64,000 nt of DNA, taken from an uncultured Lachnospiraceae bacterium (GTDB taxonomy: Bacteria > Bacillota > Clostridia > Lachnospirales > Lachnospiraceae). Positions 16,259-24,553 of the stretch are shown piece after piece. The notes under the pieces are model-generated. The model searched no databases. It was given only the letters and a program-made list of their open reading frames with translations, and was not told the DNA's origin. The stretch covers positions 50,967-114,966 of the forward strand of contig CANQRR010000003.1 of the NCBI GenBank assembly GCA_947626285.1, in the 5' to 3' direction. A program made the translations under genes and the position numbers. Each line of letters begins with the position of its first letter. Within the stretch, counting starts at the first letter, position 1.

Positions 16259-16287
16259 ATCTTACCACCTGCGCGCCTTTTCCACAA
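16259..16287 (-). promoter_or_regulatory. Promoter of the parA operon
   Basis: Minus strand TTGTGG (16287-16282), 17 bases, TAAGAT (16264-16259), directly after the fucU stop. Downstream leader contains a GCGCAGG / CCTGCGC inverted repeat. Shows the three genes can be expressed independently of fucU. Confidence 0.6.
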
Positions 16288-16290
16288 GTA

Positions 16291-16731
16291 TTAATCTGTC
16301 ACAACGCCCTTCTGCAGCATCACATTCGCGTACAGGGCGCTCTCCCCGGTCGCGATGATCGCGTACGCCTTCTTCGCTTCCTCATAGAACGCGAAACGTT
16401 CGATGTTTCCCACGGCCTTCGCGCCTCTCTCATCGTACTTCGCGATGATCTCCTTGTAGGTATCCCAGATCGGCGTCTCCACGTCGTCGCCCGGCATCAC
16501 TTCCATCAGATTCACCGGATGCTCCACATAGGTGTCGAGCGGGAAGAGCTGAAGGATCGCGTCCAGAAGCTCAGGCACGCCGTGTCCGTCGCAGCGGATC
16601 ACGATCGCGTCCTTCCCCATGGATTCCGCCGGGAAATTCCCGTCTGAGATCACGATACGGTCGCTGTGTCCCATCTCCGCGAGCACCATCAAAAGCTCCG
16701 GAGAGAGAATTTTCGGTATTCCTTTTAACAT
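16291..16731 (-). CDS. fucU: L-fucose mutarotase
   Basis: 146-residue RbsD/FucU-family protein interconverting alpha and beta L-fucose so the isomerase receives its anomer. The start MLKGIPKILSPELL and the segments EMGHSDRIVISDGNFPAES and AFYEEAKKAYAIIATGE are the FucU pattern rather than RbsD. It is the last gene of the fucose ABC transporter operon, separated from the binding-protein gene by a spacer with hairpins. Start ATG 16731 fits the family. Confidence 0.93.
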   Translation of the reverse strand: MLKGIPKILSPELLMVLAEMGHSDRIVISDGNFPAESMGKDAIVIRCDGHGVPELLDAILQLFPLDTYVEHPVNLMEVMPGDDVETPIWDTYKEIIAKYDERGAKAVGNIERFAFYEEAKKAYAIIATGESALYANVMLQKGVVTD

Positions 16732-16778
16732 AAGTCAGTCCTCCTGTCGTTGCTGATCCGCCATGGAACGTTCAAACG

Positions 16779-16921
16779 TCCCACGGCATGCAGATTTCCG
16801 CATGCACGGTCGGAACTCTCCGGCGTACGGATCTCCGCATGCATGATTGGAACTCTCTGCATGAACAGGGACAGCCGCAAGCATGTCCCGCCGATCCCGA
16901 CGAGCCTGTCGCGGCTGCCCC
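16779..16921. repeat. Tandem imperfect hairpin repeats between the fucose-binding-protein gene and fucU
   Basis: Two degenerate units of about 37 bases, each reading CGGCATGCAGATTTCCGCAT-like then GGAACTCT, span about 16779-16855. They are followed by a stem CAGCCGC (about 16871-16877) / GCGGCTG (about 16912-16918) with a nested GGGACA/TGTCCC. Likely slows decay or partly terminates the transcript between a highly expressed binding protein and fucU. Confidence 0.5.
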
Positions 16922-16967
16922 TCTTAGTTCACCATTCAGTTTTGATTACAGCTTTGCCTCGCGATGA

Positions 16968-18053
16968 TTAGTCATAGAGGTTCGGAGCGATGGACTCGTC
17001 GTCGATCGTCTCAGCATTGTACCAGTAACCCTCGGTCGGAACGTCCTCAACTTCCTCGCCGTTCGCGATCTTCGTCAGAACGTCAACCGTCGTGATGCCC
17101 ATAGCCAGCGGGGACTGTGTAACAGCGCCGAACATTGTGCCGTCGGTAACAGCTGCCTTGATCGTTGCGCCTGCGTCGAAGCCTGCTGCCAGAACAGAAG
17201 TCTCCGGATCGCTGCCAAGGATGCCAAGGTTGCCGTTTGCCGTCAGGATGCCCTCTGCCGCTACCTGGTTGGAACCGAAGATACCGATCAGGTCTTCCTT
17301 GTTCATGATGTTGGAAGCCTCGGTCGCGCACAGCTCAACCGTCGTCTGAGCCGGAACCGCTACCTCGATGATGATGTCTGCGGATGCCTCGTCGCCGGCG
17401 TCTGCACAGTTGTTTACATAGTACTCGTTACCAACAACAGCAACGCTCTTGCCATCTGCGGTAGCCAGCTCTGCGAACTTGTCGATGAAGCCAAGGCCAC
17501 GGCCCGTGATGGACTCGGAAGTAGCTTCCTGGTTTACCTCACCGATTCTTACCGGAGCCTCTGCAGCGGCGATCTTGTCCTTCAGAGCCTCGTACAGATT
17601 CTCAGCCGCCGTAGCGCCTGCGCCGTAGTTATCGGTAGCGATCAGGGAGTAAACAGATCCTTCCGGAGCATCCGGAACACCCGAGTCAAACAGAACTACC
17701 GGGATGCCGGCGTCCTTCGCTGCCTGCAGGGAGTCGAGAACCGCTTCCTGGTCGCAAGCCGCAAGACCGATGCCATCCGGCTTCTTCGCGATCGCGTCGT
17801 TCAGCATGTTCACCTGGTCAGCGATATCGGACTCTGCGTTCGGGCCGTTGGAGTTCGCCGTAACGCCGAGTTTTTCCTTCTCGGAATCGATACCCTTCAC
17901 AGCTGCCTGCCAGTAGGAAGACTGATAGCTCTTAACGATGATCTCAAACGTGTAATCGCCGTTTGCCGTCACTTCCTCTGCGGATGCAACTACGCCCAGT
18001 GCTGACACTGCCATAACCGCGCCCAATACTACTGCAAAAAATCTCTTCTTCAT
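16968..18053 (-). CDS. Sugar ABC transporter substrate-binding protein (type 1 periplasmic fold)
   Basis: 361-residue ribose/galactose-type binding protein with signal peptide MKKRFFAVVLGAVMAVSALG and a likely cleavage after ASA. There is no lipobox cysteine, which is unusual for a monoderm. Mature features include FEIIVKSYQSSYWQAA, DGIGLAACDQEAVLDSL, LFDSGVPD and IFGSNQVAAEGI. It is encoded with two permeases, a double ATPase and fucose mutarotase, so fucose is the probable ligand; other deoxysugars are possible. Confidence 0.9.
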   Translation of the reverse strand: MKKRFFAVVLGAVMAVSALGVVASAEEVTANGDYTFEIIVKSYQSSYWQAAVKGIDSEKEKLGVTANSNGPNAESDIADQVNMLNDAIAKKPDGIGLAACDQEAVLDSLQAAKDAGIPVVLFDSGVPDAPEGSVYSLIATDNYGAGATAAENLYEALKDKIAAAEAPVRIGEVNQEATSESITGRGLGFIDKFAELATADGKSVAVVGNEYYVNNCADAGDEASADIIIEVAVPAQTTVELCATEASNIMNKEDLIGIFGSNQVAAEGILTANGNLGILGSDPETSVLAAGFDAGATIKAAVTDGTMFGAVTQSPLAMGITTVDVLTKIANGEEVEDVPTEGYWYNAETIDDESIAPNLYD

Positions 18054-18172
18054 TTCTTACCCTCCTTAAAAATGTTTGGTAGTTTATATGAAGTCTTCCG
18101 ACTACATACCACGTTAATTCCGCCCCGAAAGGGCCTGTATTGCGCTGCGCCCTGTGGGTATACCGTAAGTTT
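18054..18172. other. Structured spacer upstream of the binding-protein gene
   Basis: 119 bases between the permease stop and the binding-protein start. It contains GGCCC-TTTC-GGGGC, a GTATAC-bounded fold and GTAGTCGGAAGACTTC, with AAGGAGGG before the start codon. No T-run. Such hairpins commonly raise expression of binding proteins within importer operons. Confidence 0.45.
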
Positions 18173-19180
18173 TTAATGCACTTCCCTGCGCTTCTTGATG
18201 ACGTCGATCAATACCGCGCCGATCAAGACAAGACCGGTGATGATCTGCTGCCAGTTCGCCTGCAGTCCGATGAACGGAAGTCCCGTCTTCAGAAGACAGA
18301 TGACGAACACGCCGAGCAGGGAACCCGTCACGCTGCCCGCGCCGCCGGACGCCGAGACGCCGCCGATGATCGCGCCGCCGATCGCCTCCAGCTCAAAGCC
18401 TGCGCCCGTGCCCGGCTGAACCGTCGCGAACACCGCCGAGTAGGCGATCGCCGCGAGTCCCGCGAACAAACCGGAGATCACATAAGCCATGATGTGATAG
18501 AATTTCACGTTGACGCCGGAAAGCCTTGCGGCCTCCTTGTTGCTGCCGATACCGATCGTATAGCGGCCAATCTTCGTGTGGTTGAGCACGAATGACATCA
18601 CCGCCACGAGGATCAGCACCCAGACGATGCCGATCGGGATCTTGGTTCGCGCGTCGATGCTGATCTTGAAGATGTTGCGGAACCAGCCGCCCGGCTGTGT
18701 CGCCGTCGGCCAAGTGATGCCGAAACCGCCGACGATGATCGCTCCGAGTCCGCGCGTGATCATGCAGGTACAAAGAGTCACAAGGAACGGCGGAATGTCC
18801 ATGACCGCCACGAGCGTCCCGTTGACCAGTCCGATCGCAACACCGAAGAGCACCGTCACCAACATACCGCCCCAGACCGGGAAATTGTGGAACGAGATCA
18901 GATAACCGCCGACCAGCGAATAGCAGATCAGCCCGGTACCGATCGAGAGGTCCACGCCTCCCGTGATCAGCGGGAACGTCACGCCGATCGACATCAGCAC
19001 GATGTAGTATGAGTAATCCAGAATACTGACGATCGTCGTGTATTTCCGGAAGTTCGCACTCATCACAGAGAAGAACAGAAACAGCGCGATGATGACGAGA
19101 ATAACAATAAACTTCTGTCCTCCCAATTTGTCCAGCGACGACTTTTTCTTCGCCGCAACTGCCGTATTTTGATTCGCCAT
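18173..19180 (-). CDS. Sugar ABC transporter permease (RbsC family), second of pair
   Basis: 335-residue inner-membrane permease of the ribose/xylose/galactose group. About ten hydrophobic segments are visible, beginning FIVILVIIALFLFFSVM near residue 24; it has the family segments ITGGVDLSIGTG, LVNGTLVA and IGSNKEAARLSGVNV (the ATPase-contact loop). Works with the permease at 20763-21734, the ATPase and the binding protein. Start ATG 19180 follows AAGGAG. Confidence 0.93.
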   Translation of the reverse strand: MANQNTAVAAKKKSSLDKLGGQKFIVILVIIALFLFFSVMSANFRKYTTIVSILDYSYYIVLMSIGVTFPLITGGVDLSIGTGLICYSLVGGYLISFHNFPVWGGMLVTVLFGVAIGLVNGTLVAVMDIPPFLVTLCTCMITRGLGAIIVGGFGITWPTATQPGGWFRNIFKISIDARTKIPIGIVWVLILVAVMSFVLNHTKIGRYTIGIGSNKEAARLSGVNVKFYHIMAYVISGLFAGLAAIAYSAVFATVQPGTGAGFELEAIGGAIIGGVSASGGAGSVTGSLLGVFVICLLKTGLPFIGLQANWQQIITGLVLIGAVLIDVIKKRREVH

Positions 19181-19196
19181 GATCCTCTTCTCCTTC

Positions 19197-20693
19197 CTAA
19201 CTGATCTCGCGGGTCGCCAGATTCATGATATTCTCCTGGGTCGCCTCGGCGATGTCCAGTTCTCCGGTGATCTTGCCCTCGCACATGACCACGATGCGGT
19301 CGCTCATACGCAGGATCTCCGTCATCTCGGAGGAGATCATGATGATCGCCTTGCCTTCCGCGGCCAGCTTGTTCATCAGCTTGTAGATCTCGTTCTTCGC
19401 GCCGACGTCGATACCTCTGGTCGGCTCGTCGAAGATCAGGACGTCGCTGTTGCGGCAGAGCCACTTCGCGATAACCACCTTCTGCTGATTGCCGCCCGAG
19501 AGATTGACGACAAGCTGATCCACGCCCGGCGTCTTAGTCGCAAGGGAATCCACAAACTCCTGCGCGACTTTCTCTTCCTTGCGCTTGTTGATGAAAATGC
19601 CGCTCAGATATTCCTTCAGCGTCGCCAGCGTCGTATTCTCGGCGACGGACTTCTGCACGACGATACCGAAGCGCTTGCGGTCCTCCGAGAGATAGCCGAT
19701 GCCGTGATTCACGGCGTCCTGCGGCGTGTTGATCGTGACCTTCTCTCCGTTCATATAGATGTCGCCGCTCTGCTTCGGATCCGCCCCGAAGATCGCGCGC
19801 GCCGTCTCCGTGCGCCCCGCGCCCATCAGACCGGAAAATCCGAGGATCTCGCCTTTGTGCAGCTCAAAGCTGACGTTCTGTACCATCTTGCCGGCGTTGA
19901 GGTTCTCGACCTTCAGCACCACCGGCGCCCCCTCCGGCACCATGCTGTGCGTCTTCGGATCCTCGTAGATGACACGTCCGACCATCATGTTGATGATATC
20001 GTTTTTCGTGCAATCCTCTGTAATCAACGTGCCGACATACGCGCCGTCGCGCATGACCGTCACGCGGTCCGTGATGACCTTGATCTCATCCATGCGGTGC
20101 GAGATATAGATGATGCCGAGATTCTGCGCCCTCAGATCGCGGATGATCTTGAAGAGCTCTTCAATCTCCGCCTCCGTGAGAGCCGCCGACGGCTCATCGA
20201 AGATGATCACCTTCGCCTCGTGTGAGATGGCCTTCGCGATCTCGCACATCTGCTGCTTGCCGACCGTCAGGTCACTCATTGTCGTCGTCGGATCGATGTC
20301 GATGTTCAGCCGCTCGAAGAGCTTCGCGGCCTCCTCGTTCATCTTCCTGTCGTCGATGCCGATGCCTTTCTTAAACTCGCGCCCGAAGAAGATATTCTGC
20401 GCCACCGTCAGGTGTCCGAGCATGTTCAGCTCCTGGTGCACGATCACGATGCCGGCGTCCTGCGCCTCACGCGTGTTGTGGAACTCCACTTCTTTTCCCT
20501 CAAAGGTGATCGTCCCCTCATCCTTCGTGTAAATACCCGTGAGCACCTTCATCAGCGTGGACTTTCCGGCGCCGTTCTCCCCCATCAGCGCGTGCACCTC
20601 TCCCCTGCGGACTTCGAGATCCACGTGGTCGAGCGCGTGTACGCCGGGGAATGATTTATCGATCCCTTTCATCGTCAAAATAACTTCGCCCAT
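19197..20693 (-). CDS. Sugar ABC transporter ATPase, two nucleotide-binding domains (RbsA/MglA type)
   Basis: 498 residues with two ABC domains. Domain 1: Walker A GENGAGKST, signature LTVGKQQMCEIA, Walker B IIFDEPSAAL. Domain 2: degenerate GLMGAGRTE in place of Walker A, signature NLSGGNQQKVVIA, Walker B LIFDEPTRGIDVG. This asymmetry is normal for RbsA-type proteins. Energises the fucose-type importer; lies between its two permease genes. Confidence 0.95.
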   Translation of the reverse strand: MGEVILTMKGIDKSFPGVHALDHVDLEVRRGEVHALMGENGAGKSTLMKVLTGIYTKDEGTITFEGKEVEFHNTREAQDAGIVIVHQELNMLGHLTVAQNIFFGREFKKGIGIDDRKMNEEAAKLFERLNIDIDPTTTMSDLTVGKQQMCEIAKAISHEAKVIIFDEPSAALTEAEIEELFKIIRDLRAQNLGIIYISHRMDEIKVITDRVTVMRDGAYVGTLITEDCTKNDIINMMVGRVIYEDPKTHSMVPEGAPVVLKVENLNAGKMVQNVSFELHKGEILGFSGLMGAGRTETARAIFGADPKQSGDIYMNGEKVTINTPQDAVNHGIGYLSEDRKRFGIVVQKSVAENTTLATLKEYLSGIFINKRKEEKVAQEFVDSLATKTPGVDQLVVNLSGGNQQKVVIAKWLCRNSDVLIFDEPTRGIDVGAKNEIYKLMNKLAAEGKAIIMISSEMTEILRMSDRIVVMCEGKITGELDIAEATQENIMNLATREIS

Positions 20694-20762
20694 ATTTTTA
20701 CCTTCGCCTTTCTGTTTATCGCTTTCCTCTTGACAGTTCTCTGAAGCTGCTCTTCGCGCGCC

Positions 20763-21734
20763 TTAATTCTTGCGGCGGCGTCCGAGCACGTCAAAGTACA
20801 CTGCCGCGATAACAATGATACCGGTGATGATCAGCTGGTAATTCTTATTCATTCCAAGAGCCAGAATGCCTTCCTGCAGAAGCGCGATGATGAACACGCC
20901 GATCACCGTGCCGCTGACGGAAGCAAGTCCGCCCGCCATCGAAGTACCGCCCATCACGCAGCCCGCGATCGCTTCATTATTATACTGGTCGCCGTAACCC
21001 GGCTGCACCGTCGTGTACGCCGACACGAAGAAGATCGCAGCGATACCGACCAAAGTCCCGCAGATGATGTAAGCCGTCATCTGCCACTTCTTGACGTTGA
21101 CACCGGAGAGCCTCACGGCCTCCATGTTGCTGCCGAGACAGAGAATGTAACGGCCGATCTTGGTCTTGTTCAGGATGATCGCGCAGATAATGGCGATTCC
21201 AAGGAAGATAAAGAGACCGACCGGAATATTTCCGACTTTCACCAGATAGCGGTACCAGCCCTGCTCCGAGGTGGACTGCGGCCAGCTCACCGACTGTGTC
21301 TTCGTAAAGACAGACGCAAGGCCTTTGGAAATGTTCATGCTCGCCATCGAAACGATGAACGGCGGAATGCTCCAGTACGCCACGAGATAACCGTTGAAAA
21401 TGCCGAAGCACAGTCCGACTAAAATGCTGATCAGCATGACCGGAACCATCGGCACGCCATAGCTCATCAGGCAGTAGCCCGAGATCAGCGCGCAGCAGAA
21501 CATGACCGGACCGATCGAGAAATCAATGCCTCCCGTCGCAATGACGAACGTCACGCCCAGTGACAGAAATCCCAGGAAACAGGCGTAATTCAGAATACTC
21601 AGAATACGCGAGTAACTCAGGAAGGTCGGGCTGAACAGTGCGAAGAGCACGTACATGACGATCAGGACGCAGACCAGAAGGATCCGGTTCAGGCCGACTT
21701 TTTTGACAAACGGGTTGTTTTTCAATGCTTCCAT
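20763..21734 (-). CDS. Sugar ABC transporter permease (RbsC family), first of pair
   Basis: 323-residue permease, first gene of the importer operon. Family segments VIATGGIDFSIGPVM, GIFNGYLVAYW and CLGSNMEAVRLSGVNV are present, with about ten membrane segments. The start at ATG 21734 (MEALKNNPFVKK) has GGGAGGAAGAAG directly upstream; the frame extends 22 codons further into the leader, which is not permease-like. Pairs with the permease at 18173-19180, probably as a heterodimer. Confidence 0.93.
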   Translation of the reverse strand: MEALKNNPFVKKVGLNRILLVCVLIVMYVLFALFSPTFLSYSRILSILNYACFLGFLSLGVTFVIATGGIDFSIGPVMFCCALISGYCLMSYGVPMVPVMLISILVGLCFGIFNGYLVAYWSIPPFIVSMASMNISKGLASVFTKTQSVSWPQSTSEQGWYRYLVKVGNIPVGLFIFLGIAIICAIILNKTKIGRYILCLGSNMEAVRLSGVNVKKWQMTAYIICGTLVGIAAIFFVSAYTTVQPGYGDQYNNEAIAGCVMGGTSMAGGLASVSGTVIGVFIIALLQEGILALGMNKNYQLIITGIIVIAAVYFDVLGRRRKN

Positions 21735-21793
21735 TCTTCTTCCTCCCAACTGCGGAGCGCTGTATCCTCTGCCCGCTTCCGCAAATCTTCCAT

Positions 21794-21928
21794 GTGACAA
21801 ATGTCGTCTTTTTCTCTTCCGGCGAAAAGATTTATGACAATTTTACCAGTGTTTTCCGTGAAAAATTCCGTTCTGCCCTGTCATTATCTCACATAATTCC
21901 ACCGTAGTCAATTTTTATTTGTCATAAT
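21794..21928. promoter_or_regulatory. Promoter and TTATGACA-type operator sites of the fucose importer operon
   Basis: Minus strand TTGACT (21911-21906), 17 bases, GATAAT (21888-21883). Three related half-sites flank it: TGTGACAAATG (about 21794), TTTATGACAAT (about 21831) and ATTTGTCATAA (about 21918), the last inverted relative to the second. The repeated TTATGACA core suggests a regulator site; which regulator is unknown. Confidence 0.65.
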
Positions 21929-21959
21929 TCACAAAAATAATTGCAAAAACTTTTACCAT

Positions 21960-23285
21960 TTAATCAAAAACGTCACTTATCAGATAATTCAGCTTTGTCG
22001 CGTAATTGTAGTCCTCCACAACATGCACGACACAGTCTTTCGCAAGTTCGCGCGGATCCATCGGAAGCACACCGTCGCGCACCCGGTTGTATTGCCGCGG
22101 CATGAACTGACGCAGCATGCTCAAGGGAATCTCCGCCTCCGAGAGGTTCGCGAACAGTTTCTGTACCGCTTCGATCAGTTTCGGCTGCGCGAAGTAGTAA
22201 CGGCAGCGGTCGGAAAAGCTGAACTTGCGCTTGAGCGCGAGCTGATCCTCCGTCCCGTGGTAATGCTTCTGCCAGTTGCCCGGATCCGCGAGCATCACTT
22301 CCTCCATCGTCTCGATGAAGCGCGCCTGCTTCTCCTCCGGCACGAGGTATTTCTCCATCATGGAGAGGGCAAAAAGCCCTTCTCTCAAAGAGAACGTGAG
22401 CGCCGGCCCGACCTTCAGGATCGCGATGCCGTCCTCGACCATCTCCTTGAGCTCCTTCGGAGACTGATAATCCGTCGAATGCCCTTCGAGCACCACATTG
22501 TCATGCTTCTTCATCGCGCGCGTGAGCTCCGCCGCCTTTACGCGGTCGTAATGGAAGATCTCCGCGTCGCCGAACTCCACGCCTGGCTGAACGACGATAC
22601 CGATGATATTGTCGAACGCGTCCTTTAAACCGCGCTTTTCAAACTCGCTGCGGTAGACGGCGAGCGTCCGCTCGACGGCCGCCGGCTTCGTCACGGAGAT
22701 GCTGTCCTCCGCCTCCTGCGCGCCGCCCGGGATCGGCACCTCGCTGCCGATGATGAAGGCCGGTCTCGGCTCGTCCGGATTCTTCTTTCGGAGCTCCTGG
22801 TACGCCTCCTCGCAAGCCTCGTAGAGGATCGCGCCTCTGCGCGCGATGACCTCGTCGGAGAGCGCCTCGTCGCGCGAATCGTCCGCCACGCGCATGCTCG
22901 TGTCCAGATGAATCTTCTTGAAGCCCGCGCTTACAAAAAGCTTCACGAGCTCGACAGACTTCTCCATCGCTTCTTTCTCCGGCTCATCCTGCCAGGTCAG
23001 CGGTCCTAAGTGGTCACCGCCCAGAATAATGCGCTCGCGCGGAAAGCCGACCTTGTCTGCGATCTTATACACAAAATCCCGGTAGTCCGCCGGTTTCATC
23101 CCGGTATAACCGCCATACTGATTGACTTGATTGGCCGTCGCCTCCACGAGCACGCAGTCGTCAAAGCGCAGCGCCTGCTGCAGGCAGGCCTCGATCACCA
23201 GATCGCTCGCGGTGCAGAAAGACGGGATGCCGGCAAACTTCATGCCCTGCTTCCGCTTCTGCAGCATTTCTCTCAATGCGTCCAT
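21960..23285 (-). CDS. GatZ/KbaZ-family protein (tagatose-bisphosphate aldolase accessory subunit or sugar-phosphate 4-epimerase)
   Basis: TIM-barrel protein of the GatZ/KbaZ/AgaZ family. Seen: GIPSFCTASDLVIEACL near the N-terminus, VEATANQVNQYGGYTGM, GGDHLGPLTW, KKIHLDTSMRVADD, IGSEVPIPGGA and EGHSTDYQSP. Classically these are noncatalytic partners of GatY/KbaY aldolase, but no GatY homologue is in the window; other family members are reported to epimerise ketose phosphates at C4. Start uncertain: ATG 23285 gives 441 residues, close to the usual length; a longer frame to 23405 adds a polar, repetitive extension with no clear ribosome site. Lies last in the kinase-GatD-AKR cluster. Confidence 0.85.
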   Translation of the reverse strand: MDALREMLQKRKQGMKFAGIPSFCTASDLVIEACLQQALRFDDCVLVEATANQVNQYGGYTGMKPADYRDFVYKIADKVGFPRERIILGGDHLGPLTWQDEPEKEAMEKSVELVKLFVSAGFKKIHLDTSMRVADDSRDEALSDEVIARRGAILYEACEEAYQELRKKNPDEPRPAFIIGSEVPIPGGAQEAEDSISVTKPAAVERTLAVYRSEFEKRGLKDAFDNIIGIVVQPGVEFGDAEIFHYDRVKAAELTRAMKKHDNVVLEGHSTDYQSPKELKEMVEDGIAILKVGPALTFSLREGLFALSMMEKYLVPEEKQARFIETMEEVMLADPGNWQKHYHGTEDQLALKRKFSFSDRCRYYFAQPKLIEAVQKLFANLSEAEIPLSMLRQFMPRQYNRVRDGVLPMDPRELAKDCVVHVVEDYNYATKLNYLISDVFD

Positions 23286-23444
23286 ATCCTGTTTCCGCAG
23301 GGCGGGTTCCGATCGCCGCCCCGCGTTCCTCCTTTTATTCTGATTCATTTGCCTTGCAGGCTCAGACAATTCCATCTGTGATTCAGATTCAAATTCATCT
23401 GTCATGCAGTCCCAGACATTTTCATCTGTGGTTCCAATTCAGAT

Positions 23445-24452
23445 TCAGACGTCAGGGCAGTCAACGATCACGCCGTCCTCGTCCCAGAGATCATGCCAGT
23501 CGTTCGCGCCCGGCCACAGGAACACCTGTCCTTTGACGAGCCGGTTGTTCCGCTCCATCGTCGCGATTGTCTTCATCTCCTCGTCCGTCAGCGGCTCGGT
23601 GAGCGTCGATTCCAGGTTCGCCACGTAATTGTGCAGCGAGAACGGAATCGGGATCTGCCCCCTCTGGACCGCCCACTTCAAGGCAATGATCGCCGGGTGC
23701 ACGCCGTGCGCCGCCGCGATCGCGCGGATCTCCGGAAGCTCCATATCCGCGATGTCCTCCGCGACGATGTCGCGCTCCGGGCGTTTCGGGGAACCGATCG
23801 GCATGTAGCCCACCGGCTGGATCTTATGCGCCACGAGATAGTCGAACAGCTCCTGCTGCTGGAAGCACGGATGCAGCTCCGACTCGCAGGCCGCCGGTTG
23901 AATGCGGAACTTGTCCTTGACCGCCTCAAGCTTCGGGATCGTCATGTTGGAGATCCCGATGTGACGGATCAGCCCCTTGTCTACCAGCGCCTCGCACTGG
24001 CGGTAGGTGTCCATGAACTCTTCCACAGAGAACGGTTTGGAATCCGGGTTGCGCGAATCCACATCGCAGAACGGCGCATGATAATTCGGGAACGGCCAGT
24101 GGATAAAGAACATGTCTATGTAGTCGCACTGCAGATCCGCAATGCTCTTCCGGCACGACTTCTCCACATCGCGGTGCATGTCGTTCCACACCTTCGTCAT
24201 AATGTAGAGATCCTTCCGCTCCACAACGCCCTCGTCGAACGCCGCGCGGAACACCTCTCCGATCTGGGCCTCGTTGCCGTAACAGGCCGCGCAGTCAAAC
24301 ATCCGGTAGCCCGCGCGGATCGCTCCCGCCACTGCCTCCGACACTTCCTGCGCGCTGAAACGGTCCGAGCCAAACGTCCCCATCCCGATGCACGGGATCT
24401 TGTCTCCGTTGTTCAGCGTGATCTGCGGAACCTTCGAAACATCAACTGCCAT
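23445..24452 (-). CDS. Aldo/keto reductase
   Basis: 335-residue NADPH-type aldo-keto reductase. The catalytic tetrad can be followed: Asp in RMFDCAACYGNE with its Tyr, Lys in IMTKVWNDMH and His in FIHWPFPNYH; cofactor-binding GISNMTIPKLE and the C-terminal RGQIPIPFS are also present. Start ATG 24452 is behind AAGGAGG. Co-directional with a GatD-like dehydrogenase and an FGGY kinase, so it probably reduces or oxidises a sugar or lactaldehyde-like carbonyl; substrate not determinable. Confidence 0.9.
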   Translation of the reverse strand: MAVDVSKVPQITLNNGDKIPCIGMGTFGSDRFSAQEVSEAVAGAIRAGYRMFDCAACYGNEAQIGEVFRAAFDEGVVERKDLYIMTKVWNDMHRDVEKSCRKSIADLQCDYIDMFFIHWPFPNYHAPFCDVDSRNPDSKPFSVEEFMDTYRQCEALVDKGLIRHIGISNMTIPKLEAVKDKFRIQPAACESELHPCFQQQELFDYLVAHKIQPVGYMPIGSPKRPERDIVAEDIADMELPEIRAIAAAHGVHPAIIALKWAVQRGQIPIPFSLHNYVANLESTLTEPLTDEEMKTIATMERNNRLVKGQVFLWPGANDWHDLWDEDGVIVDCPDV

Positions 24453-24553
24453 TTTCGTACCTCCTTTTTCACCTTTCGATTCCAATTCTGTTTTCCTTAT
24501 CTTTTTACTTTCTAATTCTATAACTTGTTATCTCTTTACGCTCTGCATTTTGC

